This document shows, one piece after another, positions 54,901-60,900 of a stretch of DNA of 64,000 nucleotides; position 1 is the stretch's first letter; each line of letters begins with the position of its first letter. The position numbers and the translations under genes were made by a program. The DNA comes from Macrostomum hystrix (lineage: Eukaryota > Platyhelminthes > Macrostomidae): NCBI GenBank assembly GCA_950097015.1, contig CATNEN010000038.1, forward strand, positions 124,001 through 188,000, written 5' to 3'. A model generated the notes under the pieces. The model was not told the origin of the DNA. It was given only the letters and a program-made list of their open reading frames with translations, and did no database searches.

Positions 54901-57900
54901 CCGTCGGTATGTGGACGATCGAGTCGTCAGTTAGTGACCGCCCGAGACCGCCTTGATCATTGGTTTGTAAGTGTTGTTTAAGAGGGAAAAATAGATAATC
55001 ATAATTTGCGAATAAAATAACAATCATCTGCATTATTTTACTGTGAGTAGCAATCAGCGCTCAATTACTAAACTAATTTATGCGCGAGGCAGTAATTCAC
55101 GTGCAAAATCATTAAAAAGTGTGCTGCTATGTTATTAATCGAGAAAGTTAATCGTCGGCATGCAAATCTTTATCAAGCTCTGCAGTATTGCAGTATCAAT
55201 AAAGCAACGAGCGATGGCATATCAATACGTTGCACTAGAAGTCTAAAATACAAGTACAACGTACTCAGCTACTGAATGCACTAGTTCGACTATACTAGCG
55301 TGCAGTAAAATTCTTATTTTTTATAAGCACACAGCTGCCGGTTTGACATTTTTCACACCTCCAAACTCAGAGTGACCCCCGTTGGCCGTGAAAGAATATT
55401 TACTCTGAGATGAAATAGCCAATTAGAGAGATAAAACTAAAGAGCCCTAAACTGGAATCAGCCCCCACCCCAGCCGACTAAGGGGTAAGAGATTTTTCAC
55501 GCCTTCTTACCCTCGGCCTGAGCGGGGCTCGGGCCAATCAAGGGTCGCGTCTCGCTAAGCATCGAGGCCAGTTCGGAAAAGCGGGGCTTTGCCTTTCCCT
55601 GGCGTTTGGCGGCACCGCGCCAACGCTGGCCGGCTTGAATTAATGAATATCAAAAAAACAAAACATAATTTTGTCTTTTCGTCTACCACTTTCTTTTAAA
55701 GTCTCAACCTCTTTATCGGAATTCAACACTTGCACAACTATAAAATAGTAAATAACGAGGCATATATAACGTATGCAAAAAGCAACCAAGTACGAATTAC
55801 ATCTATGGCAAAACAATATTCACTTTCCTGACACGCAAAACGAAGACATATACAAATATTTTAACTCATTGGGTTTCTGGCAACGCGACTCTCGCTTATA
55901 TCGCGCAGTTTGACACGTAGTAAATTGTCTCAATCATGCAATTTATATAACAGAACATGAAACATGGTGTGCACTTAAACTTAAGGCTGTCTTAAAACAA
56001 ATTCGATTTTTCTTACTCGCATTTCGTACTGTATAATTCGATTCAAGACTAATGCGTTTAACTGGCAATAACATGGGTAACAAGAGCAAACGCTTGTCAC
56101 AACATTTGTTGCGCAATTTTATTGGTGTTGCATTTTTTTTATCCTATTACCTAAGCGAGCAGGTCGAACAATCCGTGTTATCGATCCGTCAAGGGTGTCT
56201 TATATTAGCAGAAAGTGGAATCGGATCGAATTCTTTGTTAAAAATACTAACTCCACTGATAAAATAAGGATTATTATGCTTTTTAATAACATTTCTGAGT
56301 AACTTCTCTGTAAATTCTACCTATATGTGCGTATAAATGTACTTAGTACAGTGCTTAATCCACCCCGAATCCTTGGTGGCGCCTCCACCCCAAATCCATG
56401 GTGGCGCCTCCACCCCAAATCCATGGTGTCGCTTTGTATTTTTGGAAAGGCAATTATGAGCACCAAACTACAGCCAATCTGCAGCCACTCACCCCTGGAC
56501 ATTGCCAGCCTTCCACCGCTTGCATTGGCGGGCGAGTCCGAGGAACTGTCCATGATTGGGTTCTCATAGCCGCGCGCATTGCTGTCCGAAGTGTCCTCGT
56601 CTGCATGCCCATTTGGAAGGAAATCATGGGCGTTAAAAATCAGTAAGTTATAATCAATAAGACATTGATTGATCTGGGTTCAGTAAAGTGATAAACAGTG
56701 ATAATACACAAAGAAGTGCAGGAATGAAAAGCACTTGCTTAAGGCATAGGATGAAAATAAAGTAGGGAATATACTTGGCAGTTGGGCCAGATGTACATAC
56801 AGCAAGTGGGGCAACCGCAGCTACGAGGGCTGGCAGTTGGGCCAGATGTACATACAGCAAGTGGGGCAACCGCAGCTACCAGGGCTGTCAGTTGGGCCAG
56901 ATGTACATACAGCAAGTGGGGCAACCGCAGCTACCAGGGCTGTCAGTTGGGCCAGATGTACATACAGCAAGTGGGGCAACCGCAGCTACCAGGGCTGTCA
57001 GTTGGGCCAGATGTACATACAGCAAGTGGGGCAACCGCAGCTACGAGGGCTGGCAGTTGGGCCAGATGTACATACAGCAAGTGGGGCAACCGCAGCTACG
57101 AGGGCTGGCAGTTGGGCCAGATGTACATACAGCAAGTGGGGCAACCGCAGCTACGAGGGCTGGCAGTTGGGCCAGATGTACATACAGCAAGTGGGGCAAC
57201 CGCAGCTACGAGGGCTGGCAGTTGGGCCAGATGTACATACAGCAAGTGGGCAACCGCAGCTATACGAGGGCTGGCAGTTGGGCCAGATGTACATACAGCA
57301 AGTGGGGCAACCGCAGCTACGAGGGCTGGCAGTTGGGCCAGATGTACATACAGCAAGTGGGGCAACCGCAGCTACGAGGGCTGGCAGTTGGGCCAGATGT
57401 ACATACAGCAAGTGGGCAACCGCAGCTACCAGGGCTGGCAGTTGGGCCAGATGTACATACAGCAAGTGGGGCAACCGCAGCTGTCAGGAAATTCATGTGC
57501 ATCAAGTCAGAGCTCAGATCTTAAGATGTCACAAGAGACGTGGTTTTTATGCCAAATATTTGATGAGCTGCCCTAGTCTTGCAAACTTTATCGCCATTTC
57601 TTGTCTGAGCTACAGCGATCATCATAAAGAGTTTTGATCCATATGGTGGAGTTTCACTAAAAATCGGTCAGTCATCGATCGACTTGATTTCATGCAAGGC
57701 GTAAATCTCAGGACAAGCCAGCTAGTAGTGGTCCTTGATCACTACACCTAAACCAATTTCTTCTGAAGCGATCGGAAAACAAGCATCGAACCACAAACCT
57801 ACTATTAGTTCGGAATCCGAAACGTGTAATTAGTTTGTATAATTTCATGCAAAAATGAGTCTTTGTGCAAGTTCAATTAAATTTAACTGGCAGTGTTATC

Positions 57901-60900
57901 AGTAAGTGCCGTTACAAATGGACCAACAAAGAATAATTAAAATCAAAATGCGGTTTGAACTCAGTTATGAGTGCAGCAACTTTGCTTTTGCTGCTACTCG
58001 ACAGCATTGGTCATACCGAGTGTGCCGGATCTCAGAAAAACTGCTGTCGAAATTGTGTGCAAGAACTCTAAGTTAGCTCCTAAATGGAAGTCCTGCTTTG
58101 CTTTGCTAGTGCTGAATATTATCAAGGATAAATACAGATCGAGGCTTGAATATTGAATTCTACAACTTGATAATAAAGCGTTAATACTACTAACGAAAGA
58201 AGTAGTAGTTATTTATATCGTAGCTTGTATTATAATCAGCTCAATGCAGTTGAAAAATGATTAAAGTGAATTAGGACACTACAGTAAAGTGTTTCATAGC
58301 CACTAAACTACTTTTTAAATAAAACAATTGAAAACAACAGGGAGTGCAAATTCTATTCATTCCGATGTCAGGCTAAAAAGTCTTAATTTGACCGAATCTT
58401 TCTGCTATAGCCGCGTACCCTCGTCTATGAATCGAATCCCGTCGGAGAAGGTGACGCTCGACTCGGAGCTGATGTGGTGCGCAGCGATGGCGTCTCGCTT
58501 CACGGAGTGCACTTTTAGGGTCGACAGGTAGGGCGGGAGAGAGGTTTCGAGAATTCGAACTGTTTCCTTGTTTGTGTGACTAACGCTAATGCCAAAGCCA
58601 ACGCTAGGGTTTCGAACTCGCGACCTCACGTTCAGAAGTCAGAACTTGTAGCCAAACACTGGGCATAACGATCCCCTAGTTACTAATACACGCATAAAAA
58701 ACTCTGAAAACAAGAAATAAATAAACTTGAATTGGATTTCATTCTGTCTAAATGCAGTTAGACTTAAAGATTAGCACGACAAACGGTACACAAGGATTAA
58801 ATTAGTTATAATAAATACAGAATTCTAGGCTTAAAACAACAGCTCTCACTTGCTATGTTATTCAAGTTCGCCGTTTTCCTGGTACGGACTGAATTCAAAC
58901 AAACCGGTAAATTAATTTATTAGTTAATTTGTTTCGTAACAATGACACTATGCGTGCAAAATGATACTAGCCACAACAATTGGTGACAGTGGACCCGCAG
59001 CCAATAAGGAGGCAATTCTGCCAATTCCGGTAAGCATGCACACGCACACAGATACTGTACGCAGACACACACGCACACAGGTGTGTACATCTGCTCTGAC
59101 TTTCCCACTGTCTGGCAGTGTACACTCTCACTGTGTGCCTTGCGAGTTGGCCCTCAAGGGCGTAAATCTCAGGACAAGCCGCGAGCCCAGGGACTTTTTG
59201 GTCTTTGGAACGAGAGGCACACGCGTTAACCGCTCTGCCACTCGCCCATCTTGTACTGTGAAGCGAAATCGGCCGTCAAGGATTTGCCCACAGGTCGCGA
59301 GTGCGACATCCTTCGACAAACCAAGCCCATGCACTGCGCGGCTGACTCACCTCGGCCGCTAAAGTTGATGGGCGACCTGTCATACTCGCAGATCTCCAGC
59401 TGAGTCTCCTGACCGCCCGGCTGGCCCTGCAGACGCCGCCGCTTCGGCACCGACTGAGGCAGGTTGTCGACGGCGACTCTGGCGCCGCCCGCTGAGCCCG
59501 ACGGGTGATCGCCAGCTGAGGCGCCGCCGCTCTTGGTGAAGAAGTACGCTGGCAGGTAGCCAGTTTGAGCTGTCTGCACCAGAGCTGCATTCGGAGGGTT
59601 GGGTCAAATTTGAGTTCTCTCTACTCACTTTGAGTCCACTTTACTCAATTAGAGTCCAATCTAACTCACTTGGAGTCCAATCTACTCACTTGGAGTCCAA
59701 TCTACTCACTTGGAGTCCAATCTACTCACTTGGAGTCCCATCTACTCACTTGGAGTCCAATCTACTCACTTGGAGTCCACTCTACTCACTTGGAGTCCAC
59801 TCTACTCACTTGGAGTCCACTCTACTCACTTGGAGTCCACTCTACTCACTTGGAGTCCACTCTACACATCCTTCAAGCCTGCTCATTTAGCTTGCTTATC
59901 TAGGCTGCCCAATTCCTGAAAGTGTTTAGACTCAGTTTTCTTACCCTTAGTTGTGCTCTGATCCACAGGACTCTGAGCAGGGACTAGAGATTTAGTGTAG
60001 TTCTTCTCAAAGTCCTTCTTGGTGTACAGTGGCTGGTAGAAGTCGCCAACAAGCACCTTGATCACCTTGCCCACTTCGCGCAGTTTTACTTTTTTGCTGT
60101 TCTGAATTTGTGTTGAGTTGGAAATTGCAGACCGAATTAAAAGCAAATTTTGGCCCTTCAAACTTGATCTAACGTGTTCGAACAAAATATTTAGAAACAA
60201 AAATGAGTGATGTGCTTTTTCATGCAACTACAGCAGTTGCGGAACAAATTGCGAGTAAAAATGAATACATTAGTATAAACTAAAATTGGTTAAAACAAAT
60301 TGTTCATTTTAGAAAGCGTCATTTAAAAATGCAACTGAAATTCGACAACTTTTGTCGCACAAGAAAAACTCTCGCATGCACTTTCAGTAGTATATACAAT
60401 TTTCGATTAAATTATAAACATGTGCGATTTGTGGGCAAAGCAACAATTGTCTGTGCTGCTGCAGCGGTAGGCACTCGCTGCCAACTTGCATTCACTTATA
60501 ATGTGCGGCTGAAAATAAAAATAAGTGTTTAAACACTCGCAGAAATAGCAACTCGAATGACAATTTCGATTTTGGTTATGTTGGTTCATGTGTGATGAGA
60601 GACCCATCGATTGCTCTGCTCGATAACATGAAACTTTTAAACAGCTAGCAAATCAAAGAATAGAAAAAAATGAAAACAGAGAAAAGTACATGATGCAGCT
60701 ACTTGCAGTAGAATAGTTGGTCTCTAGAAATATAAGTACAACTACTTTCGTTTCACCTTTCGGTTAGCCTGATCTTTTGAGCCCCACATGGCATAGCCCT
60801 ATAAAAATGAAATGTAGCGGCAGATGCGTGAGGCTGGAAATCACCAGTTTATCAATTTCTGCATAGAAATCTGGAAAATTAGTCATTCCAGCAGTTGAGC

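Noticed and set aside
56775-57637. Three overlapping plus-strand frames of about 250 codons (MGQMYIQQVGQPQL repeats)
   Set aside because: The 55-bp repeat rotates through all frames, so three equivalent products appear. It lies in an intron of a minus-strand gene.
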